Origin: Streptomyces sp. SAJ15
Lineage (GTDB): Bacteria; Actinomycetota; Actinomycetes; Streptomycetales; Streptomycetaceae
NCBI RefSeq assembly: GCF_007595705.1
Contig: NZ_NISY01000018.1
Span: 43,235 to 107,234 of the forward strand
Length of the DNA stretch: 64,000 nt
Direction: 5' to 3'
Shown: one piece after another, positions 1 to 8,195 of the stretch
How the letters are laid out: each line of letters starts with the position of its first letter
How positions within the stretch are numbered: the first letter of the stretch is position 1
The notes under the pieces: model-generated
Seen by the model: only the letters and a program-made list of their open reading frames with translations
What the model was told of the DNA's origin: nothing
The model's database searches: none
Translations under genes and position numbers: made by a program

Positions 1-28
1 TTTCGGAGAGGGGCGGGACGGGGGAGCG

Positions 29-517
29 GTGTTCTGGTGCGCCGCGTGGCCGCCCCATGGGCGGAAGACATCGCGGCGGTCCTTCGTGAGCGCCGCGCTC
101 CTCGTGGACTTCGCCGCGCCCCAGATGCCCGCCGTGGCCGCGGCGGCGGAGCGGGCCCCCGGGCCGGCGGCACCCGGAACCCCGGCCGAGGTGGAGGACC
201 TCGCCGGCGTCCGTACGAACGCGACCCTGGGCGCCGAGCCGGCCCGCAAGGCCCGGCCGCTGGTGGTCCTTTCGCCGGGCTTCGGGATGAGCCGGCTGAC
301 ACTCACCGCGCTCGGCGAGGACCTCGCGTCGCGCGGGTACGCGGTGGCGGCGGTCGACCACACCTACGAGGCCCCGGTCGAGTTCCCCGGCGGGCGCATC
401 GAGACCTGTGAGATCTACGTGAACGCGTTCGTCGACCGGCACCTGCGCGGCACCCCGAGCCCGCTCCTCGACCGGCCGTCCGCGGCCTACCCGGAAGTCA
501 ACGTCCTGAAGAAGTAG
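29..517 (+). pseudogene. Internally deleted secreted alpha/beta hydrolase (lipase / PAF-acetylhydrolase-like)
   Basis: The 162-codon frame begins with a degraded twin-arginine-like export region (SRRSFV followed by Ala-rich sequence). It continues with the start of an alpha/beta hydrolase: PLVVLSPGFGMSR (oxyanion strand and loop), then YAVAAVDHTYEAP. After ETCEI it jumps straight to what looks like the family's C-terminal tail, YVNAFVDRHLRG, and ends AYPEVNVLKK. Intact relatives of roughly 350-400 residues carry the GHSxGG nucleophile elbow, the Asp and the His between these two parts, and all of that is missing. The fusion is in frame, so a short protein could be made, but it would have no catalytic triad. 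I infer an internal deletion near base 410. The start codon is uncertain. Confidence 0.7.
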
Positions 518-537
518 CGCACATCACCGGCGGGCCC

Positions 538-561
538 GGGGGTGGCACCAGTGCCACCCCC
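538..561. terminator. Hairpin terminator between the hydrolase remnant and the PH-like gene
   Basis: An 11-bp perfect inverted repeat, GGGGGTGGCAC / GTGCCACCCCC, has only CA between its arms. It lies just after the stop of the hydrolase remnant and faces the end of the convergent gene, so it probably serves both strands. There is no T-run, as is usual in Streptomyces. Confidence 0.65.
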
Positions 562-628
562 GCACGGATCGACGCTCGACCGGCGGTGCCGGCTCTGATC
601 AGCCGGCCTCCGCCCGGGTCTGGGGCGG

Positions 629-1063
629 TCAGCCGGCCAGGGGCAGGGCCGCCGCTACCGCGTTCCGCTCCTTGCGGCCGACCAGCGGAAATATGATCTT
701 CAAGCCCTGCTCGCTGTCCGGTGAGGAGACGACGAAGGACGAGTTGAGCACACGTTCCTTGATCTCCGAGCGGACGAGACCGGCGCGCGGGATCGTCATC
801 AGGTGCTCCTCCGGCCGGGCGAACGTCGGGTTCGCCCGGAAGATGAAGATGCGACGGTCGGTCATGGCCAGGTACATGGGGGTCGGCGCCGGGATCACGG
901 CCATGGCACCGGCGCTCATGAGTGCCGAGGCTGCCGCGAACGCTGCCGTCCGGCGTACGGAGACGGAACTGAGGTTGACGATGGTCGCCACCTCGACCCG
1001 CTCGCCGGGCTCGAGCAGGGGGTCGACGGCGGCCAACAGCAGTCGGCGGCGCTTTCCGTTCAC
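629..1063 (-). CDS. Small PH-like (bacterial pleckstrin-homology type) protein
   Basis: The product is 144 aa. I chose GTG at 1063 because AGGAG sits 8-9 bases upstream, at 1072-1076; the frame stays open further upstream but that extension is low-complexity. After a basic start (VNGKRRRLLLAAVDPLL) comes GERVEVATIVNLSSVSVRR, an Ala-rich hydrophobic stretch around residues 38-55, then YLAMTDRRIFIFRANPTF and a run of beta-strand-like segments ending in the Ile/Phe-rich GLKIIFPLVGR. The 'LAMTDRRIFIFR' pattern is typical of bacterial PH-like domains that read membrane or protein surfaces. There are no catalytic motifs and the function is unknown. It stands alone, convergent with the hydrolase remnant. 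Confidence 0.6.
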   Translation of the reverse strand: MNGKRRRLLLAAVDPLLEPGERVEVATIVNLSSVSVRRTAAFAAASALMSAGAMAVIPAPTPMYLAMTDRRIFIFRANPTFARPEEHLMTIPRAGLVRSEIKERVLNSSFVVSSPDSEQGLKIIFPLVGRKERNAVAAALPLAG

Positions 1064-1294
1064 GGGTGGTGCTCCTGAAGAAGATGGGGCGGGGGCCGTC
1101 GGGAACTCCCGTCCGGCGTGCGACGGCCCGGCTCCCGGCGCCGGCGCGGTTTCCGCTGCCCGGAAAGCAGCCGGGGACCGGACTCCCTCGCGAGGCCGTT
1201 CGGCGTGAGTCGTCGGCATACCTTAAGCCCGTCTGGCGAGTCGAGGTCGCGGTAGTGACCGGAGCCCGTTTCCCGGCCAGCGCGTTCGCCTCGG

Positions 1295-1771
1295 TCACCC
1301 GGTCCGGCGGGTCATGCGCATGTGCCAGTTGGTGAGCCAGGTCCGCCCCTCGTCCACGGAGAACGCCTGCTCCCAGTGGGCGGTGGTCTCAGTGATCTCC
1401 GACCAGACGAAACGGACCTTCACCTTGCGACCGTCGTGCTCGTCATCGCCGTGGAAGACTCCCGTGCCGTCCGGCTGGAAGCGGCCGGTCACGGGAGGGA
1501 AGAGCGTGCCGGTGCGCTTGCTCGCCCAGTACAGGGACCACGCGTCGGCGGCCGGGTCGTACAGCCGCAGGGTCAGTCCGGCGAAACTCTTCGTCGGGAA
1601 CTCGATCTCGTCGAAGCTGGCCCGGCCGTCGAAGTGCGCGGAGGCACGGGTGATGCCCGGGAACTCCTCCCAGCGGTCGTCGCCCTCGGCGGGGTCGAGG
1701 AAGTTCTTACGCCAACGGTTGACGACGTCGTAGGTACCGGTGAAGAAGGCGAAGCCAGTGCTGTTGTCCAT
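1295..1771 (-). CDS. Lipocalin-like (DUF1579-type) hypothetical protein
   Basis: A 158-aa protein starting MDNSTGFAFFTGTYDVVNRW, rich in beta-strand patterns and Trp (WSLYWASKRTG, VWSEITETTAHWEQAF, WLTNWHMRM). There is no signal peptide. The shape resembles the DUF1579/lipocalin-like barrels of small-molecule-binding proteins that often sit next to WYL or AraC regulators. It is divergent from the WYL regulator at 1837, with 65 bp between the starts and a perfect inverted repeat in that gap, so the regulator probably controls it. No catalytic residues are recognisable. A ligand-binding or sensor role is only a guess. Confidence 0.6.
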   Translation of the reverse strand: MDNSTGFAFFTGTYDVVNRWRKNFLDPAEGDDRWEEFPGITRASAHFDGRASFDEIEFPTKSFAGLTLRLYDPAADAWSLYWASKRTGTLFPPVTGRFQPDGTGVFHGDDEHDGRKVKVRFVWSEITETTAHWEQAFSVDEGRTWLTNWHMRMTRRTG

Positions 1772-1792
1772 GCGCAGGAGGCTAAGCCCGTT

Positions 1793-1815
1793 CCACTGAC
1801 ACCGACTGTCAGTGG
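1793..1815. promoter_or_regulatory. Palindromic operator in the WYL regulator / DUF1579 divergent promoter
   Basis: CCACTGACA - CCGAC - TGTCAGTGG is a perfect 9-bp inverted repeat with a 5-bp spacer, centred between two divergent starts (1771 and 1837). The DeoR-like HTH of the adjacent regulator is the obvious candidate to bind it and would control both genes. No competing inverted repeat lies in this short gap. Confidence 0.7.
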
Positions 1816-1836
1816 ATCAGGATAGATTTCCTCGAC

Positions 1837-2808
1837 GTGCGCGCCAGCAGACTCGTCTCCCTCCTCCTCCTGTTGCAGAACCGTGGTCGGATGACCGCCG
1901 CGGAGCTGGCGGTGGAGCTGGACGTGTCGGTCCGCACCGTCTACCGCGACGTGGAATCGCTCGCCGCGGCGGGTGTACCGGTGTACGGGGAGCCGGGCCA
2001 CGACGGCGGCTACGCGCTCGTCGACGGCTACCGCACTCGCCTGACCGGGCTCACCGCCCAGGAAGCGGAGGCGTTGTTCCTGGCCGGGCTGCCCGGGCCC
2101 GCGGCTGAGCTGGGGCTCGGCTCGGTGCTGACGGCGGCCGAGCTCAAGCTCGAGGCCGCCCTGCCGGACGAGCTGCGACGGCAGGCCGGCCGCATCCGCG
2201 AGCGGTTCCACCTTGACGCACCCGGCTGGTACCGGGAAGCGGACGACGTCCCACACCTGCCGGCGGTCGCAGCGGCGGTGTGGCGGCAGCGGGCACTCCG
2301 GGTGCGCTACCAGCGCTGGTATGCCCCCGAGGTCGTGGAACGGCGGCTCGAACCCTACGGGATCGTGCTCAAGGGAGGCCGGTGGTACGTGGTGGCGAAC
2401 GCCGGCGGCGACTCCCCCCGCACGTACCGGATCAGCCAGATCCTGGAGCTCCACCCGCTCGACGAGGAGTTCACGGCGCCCTCGGACTTCGAACTGGCCA
2501 CGTACTGGCGATCCCACACCGAACGACTTCAGGAGCGGCTCTGGCAGGGCCGTGCGCAGATCCGGATCTCCCCGACGGGGGTCGAGCGGCTGCGGGAATT
2601 CGGGGTGCCGGCGGTGATCGACGCCGTCGAGGCGGGCGAGGAGGAACACCCCGGCGGCTGGCGCCGCGTCCTGATCCCGATCGAGAGCCTGACACACGCG
2701 GAGGGCGAACTGCTGAGGCTGGGCGCGCAGGTGGAGGTCGTGGCCCCACCCGAGCTACGGGAGCGGATCACGGCGACGGCGCGAGCGATGGCGGCGCTCT
2801 ACGGCTGA
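1837..2808 (+). CDS. WYL-domain transcriptional regulator (YafY / DeoR-like HTH)
   Basis: 323 aa, GTG start. The N-terminal winged HTH covers residues 1-55 (RLVSLLLLLQNRGRMTAAEL, then VSVRTVYRDVESLAAAGVPVYGEPG), the classic HTH_11/DeoR signature. The WYL-type domain follows at about residues 150-230 (LRVRYQRWY, ERRLEPYGIVLKGGRWYVVA) and a WCX-like C-terminal part closes the protein. WYL domains bind nucleic acid or small ligands and modulate the HTH. Length and domain order are normal. The gene is divergent from the lipocalin-like gene and shares the 1793-1815 palindrome, so autoregulation is likely. The inducer cannot be read from sequence. Confidence 0.85.
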   Translation: MRASRLVSLLLLLQNRGRMTAAELAVELDVSVRTVYRDVESLAAAGVPVYGEPGHDGGYALVDGYRTRLTGLTAQEAEALFLAGLPGPAAELGLGSVLTAAELKLEAALPDELRRQAGRIRERFHLDAPGWYREADDVPHLPAVAAAVWRQRALRVRYQRWYAPEVVERRLEPYGIVLKGGRWYVVANAGGDSPRTYRISQILELHPLDEEFTAPSDFELATYWRSHTERLQERLWQGRAQIRISPTGVERLREFGVPAVIDAVEAGEEEHPGGWRRVLIPIESLTHAEGELLRLGAQVEVVAPPELRERITATARAMAALYG

Positions 2809-2989
2809 AGGCGGTGGGCCGGCCTGGTCCCGTGCCGGGAAAGTGAGACGTCGTCGCGATCATCGGGGCCACGATGGGGTGTGGCTGGGCTTCGCGTCTG
2901 ATTTCCGGCGTATTTCCGTCCGTTCGGAGCGCGTTGGTCGCCGGTGCGCGTTACGGTCGCCCGTCGGTACGGCGCGAAGGGGGAGGCTG

Positions 2990-3412
2990 ATGGGGCCGGA
3001 GGAGTTGGTGGCGCTCACCGCGGCGGCGGGGGCGGCGCTGGTGCAGGCGGCGGGGACCGATGCCTGGGCCGGGATGCGGACGTGGACGAGCCGGTGGTGG
3101 GGGCGCCTGGGCGAACAGCCGCAACGCGCGGAGCTGGAGCGTCTCGACGCGGCCCGGACGGCCCTGTCCGCCGCCGCTGAGACGGAAGCGGCACACCAGG
3201 CGGGGTACTGGAGCGGCCGCTTCGAGATGCTTCTGGAGCTGCTGCCTCCGGAGGCGCGCGAAGAGGCGGTGGCCGAGCTGCGGGCGCTGGTCGGTCAGCG
3301 GCCGTCGGCCCGGTACGGGCCCACGACCGTGAACGTGTCAGGCGACGGCCCGGTCTCGGTCCAGAGCGGTGACCACAACCACATGGTGAACAACTTCGGG
3401 TCGGGCGCATGA
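2990..3412 (+). CDS. Small helical effector-like protein with a C-terminal RHIM-like motif, partner of the STAND ATPase
   Basis: 140 aa. The start at ATG 2990 is set by GGGAGG at 2981-2986. Residues 1-100 are predicted helical: ALVQAAGTDAWAGMRTW, then Glu/Ala-rich helices ending LLPPEAREEAVAELRALV. After a short linker comes GDGPVSVQSGDHNHMVNNFG (residues 117-137), which resembles the V-Q-x-G-D-x-N core of RHIM/PP amyloid motifs. The next gene starts with nearly the same motif and overlaps this one by ATGA. Small helical proteins opening this way are common in Streptomyces next to TPR/NTPase genes. By analogy with bacterial NLR-effector pairs that signal through amyloid motifs, I infer a cell-death effector recruited by the ATPase. 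No enzymatic motif is visible. Confidence 0.65.
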   Translation: MGPEELVALTAAAGAALVQAAGTDAWAGMRTWTSRWWGRLGEQPQRAELERLDAARTALSAAAETEAAHQAGYWSGRFEMLLELLPPEAREEAVAELRALVGQRPSARYGPTTVNVSGDGPVSVQSGDHNHMVNNFGSGA

Positions 3413-6400
3413 CCGATGGCGTCGTCCCCGTCTCCGTGCAGATCGGGAACGACAACACCATCGTCAACAACCTGCCGCCGGAGCACCGCGCGGCGGTGTT
3501 GCGGCGGAAGCTGTTGGAGTGGGACGACCTCGTCACGAAGACCCGGTCGGCGCCGACAAGTCCGGCGGCCCTGCTGGACGCGCACCGCGCGGTGGTGCCC
3601 TTCCGGGGGCGTGCCGAGGAGCTGGAGGGGCTGCGGGCCTGGTGCGGGGCTCCGGGGCTGGGGATCCAGCTGGTGTACGCGCCGGGCGGGCAGGGCAAGA
3701 CCCGCCTCGCGCGCCGCCTCGTCGACCGGCTCGGTGAGATGCCGGGCGACGAGCCCTGGAGCGTCCTGTGGCTGAGCCGCGACGCCCCGGCCGGCGAGCT
3801 GCCGGTCCTCCGGTACACGCGGTCGCCGCTGCTGGTGGTGGTCGACAACGCCGAGACCCGCACGGACCAGCTGCCCACGCTGCTGAGGGCGGCGGCCGCC
3901 GCGCCCAGGACCGTGCGCGTCAAGGTCCTGCTGCTGGCCCGCACCGACGGCGACTGGTGGTACGACCTGCCCGCGGCCACCGAACTGGAAGAGCTGTACG
4001 ACGCTCCTGTCACGCCCCTGCGCCCGCTGGAGCCCGATCCGGGCCGTCACGCCGAGGCGTACCGTGACGCCGTGGAGGGCCTGGCCCGCGCCCTGCCCCA
4101 GGTGCCCGGGCAGCGGCTCATCAAATGGGGGCGCCAGGTCGGGCGCCTCACGCGCCCCGCCGCGTACCGCGTCCGGACGCCGGACATGGATGTGGCGCTC
4201 ACGCTGCACATGACCGCGCTCGTCGATCTGCTGGACGCGGCCCACAAGCCCGGGGAAGACGCGAGCCGCTCCCGGCCCATGGAGGAACGGCTGCTGGACT
4301 ACGAGCGTCGCTACTGGATCGCCGTCGAGGCCGACCTGGGCCTGAAGAGGCGCAGGGGCATCGACGCCGTCCTCGCCGCCGCGTTCCTGTGCGGTGCCGC
4401 CGACCGCGAGGAGGCCGACGCGCTCCTGGACCGGGTGCCGGTACTCCACGGCCAGACCGCGGACGTCCGCTGGGCCGTGTGCGACTGGATCGGCGCCCTC
4501 TACCCCCCGCCCGCCCCGTCGCAGTTCTGGGGGACCCTGCGCCCGGACCGTCTCGCCGAGTACTTCGTGGGCAGCCGGCTCCGTGCCGATCCGCGGCTGG
4601 CCGACCGCCTCCTCGCCGGGGCGTCCGAAGCCCAGGCCGCCCGGCTGCTGGTCCTCCACACCCGGGCGGCAGCGCATCCGGCGCACCGCGAGCACCTCGA
4701 CGCGCAGCTCACCGATCTGTGCTGCCGACACCCCGAGGTGCTCGGCGCCCTCGCCGTCGACGTCGCCACCCAGGTGGAGCGACCGGAGCCGCTGGTGTCG
4801 GCCCTGTACCGGCTCACCGACGACCCCGGCACGGATCTCGCCGATCTCATGCGACTGCTGGACCGCCTGCCCTCCTCCTCCCACAACCTGGCCCCCTGGG
4901 CGTTGGACCTCACCGAGCGGCTGACCGACATCCACCGCGAGCGAGCCGAGACGAGCTCCGCTCACCTGCCGGCCCTGGCCGGGCTCCTGCGCGTGCTCTG
5001 CCGGCGGCACCTCGACATGGGGCACCGGCAGCGCGCGTACGAGGTGACGGAGGAAGCCGTCGGCCGGCTGAGACCGCTGGCGGAGACGGACCCCCCGACC
5101 TTCCGGCCGCACCTCGCCGCGTCCCTGCACAACCTGTCGATCGGCCTCGGCGCCGTGGGACGGCGAGCCGACGCCGTGGGACCCGCCTACGAGGCCGTCG
5201 GTCTCTACCGCGAACTCGTCGCCGAGTCCGCCTCACCCTCCGACACCCGGGTGTACCGCTCGGAGCTGGCACACGCCCTCAACGCCGTCGCCAACTGCGA
5301 GGGGGAGCTCGGCCGCCCCGACAAGGCGCTCACGGCGATCGAGGAGACCGTCGGGATCCGGCGCGAGCTGGTCGGGGAGCGGCGCGAGCGGGCGGAAATG
5401 GCCGACGGCCTGAACAACCTGTCCATCTGGCAGAAGGAGTGCGGCCGGCACAAGGAGGCGCTGGTTTCGAGCCGCGAGTCCGTGGAGCGGTACCGGTCCC
5501 TGGCCGAGGAGCACCCCGACGCCTTCCGGAAGGGCTTCGCCATGAGCCTCGGCACGTACTCAAACTGCCTACGGGACGCGGGCCGGTACGCGGAAGCCGT
5601 GCGAGTGGCCGAGGAGGCGCTCGACATCCGTCGCCACCTGGCCCGGGCGCGGCCCGGCGCCAACCTTCCCGACCTGGCGCGCGCCCTGAACTCCTTCGCC
5701 ATCGATGCGGACGAGATGGGACGGAGGCGGGAATCCGTCGCGGCGAGCGCCGAGTCCGTGAACCTCTACCGGCGGCTGTACGAAAGGGAACCGGCCGCGT
5801 TCGCGGAACGGCTGGCCATGAGCCTCAACACGTACGCCAACCAACTGAACGGCGTCGATGCGCGGGAGGAGGCGCTGAACGCCGCCCGCGAGGCCGTCGC
5901 CCTCTACCGCTCCCTGGAGCAGGCGAGTCCCGGGGTGTTCACAGGGGATCTCGCGATGAGCCTGAACACGTACGCCGACCAACTGGAGGCTGCCGGACAG
6001 GTTAGGGAAGCGCTGGGCGCCGCCCGTGAGGCCGTCGCCCTCTACCGGCTCGCGGCCGAGGAGCGGCCCGAGGTCTTCCGCCAGGCACTCGTCGTGGGGC
6101 TCAACAACCTCGCCCATCAGCTGAGCAACGCGGGCGGGTACGAGGAAGCCCTCGCGACGGCTGAGGAGGGTGTCGCCGTCGCCCGCCGTCTCAGCGCGGC
6201 GGACGGGACGCCACCGGCGCTGTCCGCCGTCGCGACGATGCTCGTGACCAGGGCGTCCCGGCTGTACGCGGTGGGCCGGCCGGCCGAGGCCGTACAGGAC
6301 GCGCGGGAGGCGAAGGCCCTGTTCCGGGAGCTCGTACGGGGGGACCGGGGGGAGGACGCGGCGCCGCATGTGCCGCAGCTGGGGAAGACGCTGTTGCTGC

Positions 6401-7527
6401 TGGGCGTCGTCCTTCCCGAGGTGGGCCTTCAGGACGAGGCGCTTGAGGCGCTGGCCGAGGCTGCCGGCCTCTTCCGCCGTTCGGTCGAGGACAGTCAGGA
6501 GGACATGGCGCTCCACACCCCGCAGCTGTCCGCCGCCCTCACGGAGCTCGGGAGGCTGCTGTCCGCGGCGCGCCGCCACGAGGAGGCGGCCGACGCGTTG
6601 CTGGAAGCCGTGCCGCTCGGTCGGAAGACGGCGCGGAAGGACCCCGCGCGTCATCTCGCCGAGTTCGTCGCCCTGCTGGCCGCCACCGTCGAGCTCCTGG
6701 TGACGGTCGGGCGCCGCAGTCAGGCCCTGCCGCTCGCGGTCGAGGCTGTCGGTCTGCTGGACGGCCCCCTGCGGGACGCTCCCGCCCGACAGGGGAGCCT
6801 CGGGCCGCTGCTGCCCGTTCTCGGCGTTCTCCAGCACGGTGCCGGGTCGGCGGAGGCGGATCGCACGCTACGGCGGGGTGTGGAGGTGGCCGAGGATCTG
6901 GCCCGTACCGAGCCGGCGTACCAACCGGTGCTCCAGATGGCGGTCTACGGCCTGGGCACCTACCTCGTCGAACGCCGGCGATGCGAGGAGGGACGGGCCC
7001 TCCTCGTCCGCGCCACGGACATCGCCCGCCGACTGGCCGCGGCGGACGCCACGTACGACTCCGCCCTGGCCTGGACGCTGGCGTCTCTCGGCCACTATCC
7101 GGCGGAGGACGAGGCACCGCTTCCGGACGCTCTGGAGACCACCAAGGAGGCGGTCACCCTCGCCCGCCGTCTCGCCCGGGCCGATCCGGCCGTCCACGAA
7201 CCCCTGCTGGCGTGGGCGCTGGCCGTTCACGGTCTGCGCCTCGCCGAGGCCACGCGGCACGACGAGGCGGTGCGAACCGCCGTGGAGGCCGTCACCGTCG
7301 CCCGCCGCGCGGCGCACCAGCCGCACCTGGGCTTCGCCCTCTACGCGTCCGCCACGGTACGGCTCCTGGCGAACGCCGAGCCGGAAGGGGCGGCGGCACG
7401 GGAGGACATCACCGAAGCCCTCGCCGTCTACCGCGGCCTGGCCCGCGAGGAACCCGGTCTCGTCGCCGGCTATCTCGAGGCCGCGGAGAAGACGCGTCGG
7501 GGCCTTTCCCGCGCGTCGGGGCCGTGA
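3409..7527 (+). CDS. STAND (NLR-like) ATPase with long TPR array and N-terminal RHIM-like motif
   Basis: 1372 aa, translationally coupled (ATGA overlap) to the small effector-like gene. Residues 6-21, PVSVQIGNDNTIVNN, hold a RHIM-like core (VQIG) matching the partner's C-terminus. A NACHT/NB-ARC-type NTPase follows: Walker A APGGQGKT at 91-98 and Walker B LLVVVD at 141-146, then a helical arm to about residue 500. The remainder is a tandem TPR superhelix with 40-50-residue repeats of the form 'LxxALNxxANxxxxxGRxxEALxAxxEAVxLYRxLxxxxP', including the near-identical segments AMSLNTYANQL and AMSLNTYADQL. This is the plan of a signal-transduction ATPase: repeats sense a trigger, the ATPase oligomerises, and the N-terminal motif templates the effector. 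A role in phage defence or programmed cell death is inferred; the trigger is unknown. Confidence 0.85.
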   Translation: MTDGVVPVSVQIGNDNTIVNNLPPEHRAAVLRRKLLEWDDLVTKTRSAPTSPAALLDAHRAVVPFRGRAEELEGLRAWCGAPGLGIQLVYAPGGQGKTRLARRLVDRLGEMPGDEPWSVLWLSRDAPAGELPVLRYTRSPLLVVVDNAETRTDQLPTLLRAAAAAPRTVRVKVLLLARTDGDWWYDLPAATELEELYDAPVTPLRPLEPDPGRHAEAYRDAVEGLARALPQVPGQRLIKWGRQVGRLTRPAAYRVRTPDMDVALTLHMTALVDLLDAAHKPGEDASRSRPMEERLLDYERRYWIAVEADLGLKRRRGIDAVLAAAFLCGAADREEADALLDRVPVLHGQTADVRWAVCDWIGALYPPPAPSQFWGTLRPDRLAEYFVGSRLRADPRLADRLLAGASEAQAARLLVLHTRAAAHPAHREHLDAQLTDLCCRHPEVLGALAVDVATQVERPEPLVSALYRLTDDPGTDLADLMRLLDRLPSSSHNLAPWALDLTERLTDIHRERAETSSAHLPALAGLLRVLCRRHLDMGHRQRAYEVTEEAVGRLRPLAETDPPTFRPHLAASLHNLSIGLGAVGRRADAVGPAYEAVGLYRELVAESASPSDTRVYRSELAHALNAVANCEGELGRPDKALTAIEETVGIRRELVGERRERAEMADGLNNLSIWQKECGRHKEALVSSRESVERYRSLAEEHPDAFRKGFAMSLGTYSNCLRDAGRYAEAVRVAEEALDIRRHLARARPGANLPDLARALNSFAIDADEMGRRRESVAASAESVNLYRRLYEREPAAFAERLAMSLNTYANQLNGVDAREEALNAAREAVALYRSLEQASPGVFTGDLAMSLNTYADQLEAAGQVREALGAAREAVALYRLAAEERPEVFRQALVVGLNNLAHQLSNAGGYEEALATAEEGVAVARRLSAADGTPPALSAVATMLVTRASRLYAVGRPAEAVQDAREAKALFRELVRGDRGEDAAPHVPQLGKTLLLLGVVLPEVGLQDEALEALAEAAGLFRRSVEDSQEDMALHTPQLSAALTELGRLLSAARRHEEAADALLEAVPLGRKTARKDPARHLAEFVALLAATVELLVTVGRRSQALPLAVEAVGLLDGPLRDAPARQGSLGPLLPVLGVLQHGAGSAEADRTLRRGVEVAEDLARTEPAYQPVLQMAVYGLGTYLVERRRCEEGRALLVRATDIARRLAAADATYDSALAWTLASLGHYPAEDEAPLPDALETTKEAVTLARRLARADPAVHEPLLAWALAVHGLRLAEATRHDEAVRTAVEAVTVARRAAHQPHLGFALYASATVRLLANAEPEGAAAREDITEALAVYRGLAREEPGLVAGYLEAAEKTRRGLSRASGP

Positions 7528-7596
7528 AGGGCCGAAGCCGAGGGCCTGGGGGCGCGTGCCGGGCGTCGCGACGGGCCAACGCCGCCTGTTCGGGCG

Positions 7597-8019
7597 CTAG
7601 CGTGTGGCGAGCCGCTCCAGCAGGGCGGCGCTCCGTGCCAACAACGCCCGCTCCTCATCGGTGAGTTCGGCCTCGATGGCCTGTGCGAGCCAACCGACCC
7701 TGCGGCCGCGCTCCGCTTCGAGCGCGGCCCGGCCCGCGTCCGACAGCTCGACCAGCGACTTGCGGCCGTCCGTGGGGTGCGCCCGGCGCGTGATCAGGTT
7801 CTGTTCCATGAGCAGCCCCACCGCCCGGGCCATCGACTGGGGGCGTACGCGCTGATCGGCGGCGAGGTCGCTGGTGGTCATGGCGCCGTTGCGGTCGAGT
7901 GCGCCGAGCACGGCGACCTGGCCCAGCGGGATGCGGTCCTCATGGGTGACGCGTCGGGTGAGTTTGCCCATCGCGGTGCGCAGTTCTGCGGCGATGGCGG
8001 CGGCTTCCGAGGTGGGCAT
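7597..8019 (-). CDS. MarR-family transcriptional regulator
   Basis: 140 aa from ATG 8019 (MPTSEAAAIAAELRTAMGKL), the first plausible start; the ribosome-binding site is weak. The winged HTH is clear: LGQVAVLGALDRNGAMTTSDLAADQRVRPQSMARAVGLLMEQNLITRR, followed by the wing DGRKSLVELSDAGRAAL and a C-terminal dimerisation helix. MarR proteins bind palindromes as dimers and release them on ligand binding. It is divergent from an enolase gene, and the 176-bp gap holds four palindromic units at 13-bp spacing, the likely operator. Control of both itself and the enolase is inferred. The inducing ligand is unknown. Confidence 0.85.
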   Translation of the reverse strand: MPTSEAAAIAAELRTAMGKLTRRVTHEDRIPLGQVAVLGALDRNGAMTTSDLAADQRVRPQSMARAVGLLMEQNLITRRAHPTDGRKSLVELSDAGRAALEAERGRRVGWLAQAIEAELTDEERALLARSAALLERLATR

Positions 8020-8066
8020 AAGGCACTTTACCCCGTTGGTCGGCGAAGCCGTGCACCTGACCTGCA

Positions 8067-8116
8067 CAGCAATGCTGTACAGCAAAGCTGTGCAGCAAAA
8101 CTGAGCAGCATTGCTG
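8067..8116. promoter_or_regulatory. Four palindromic operator units at exact 13-bp period (MarR/enolase)
   Basis: Units start at 8067 (CAGCAATGCTG), 8080 (CAGCAAAGCTG), 8093 (CAGCAAAACTG) and 8106 (CAGCATTGCTG). Each is a near-perfect CAGC-N3-GCTG palindrome, and the 2-bp spacers give a strict 13-bp period. The array lies between the divergent marR and enolase starts. It most likely binds the MarR dimer cooperatively. Confidence 0.8.
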
Positions 8117-8195
8117 TATGGTTTGCCCTTGTCGGGCTCAGCGCCAGTGCTGTCGCAGCCGGGGCCACGGCACACGACAACGGGAAGGACCTCCC

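Noticed and set aside
3295..5130. Long antisense open frame across the STAND ATPase
   Set aside because: Low-complexity Gly/Arg/Val translation with no recognisable motif, against clear Walker motifs and TPRs on the sense strand.
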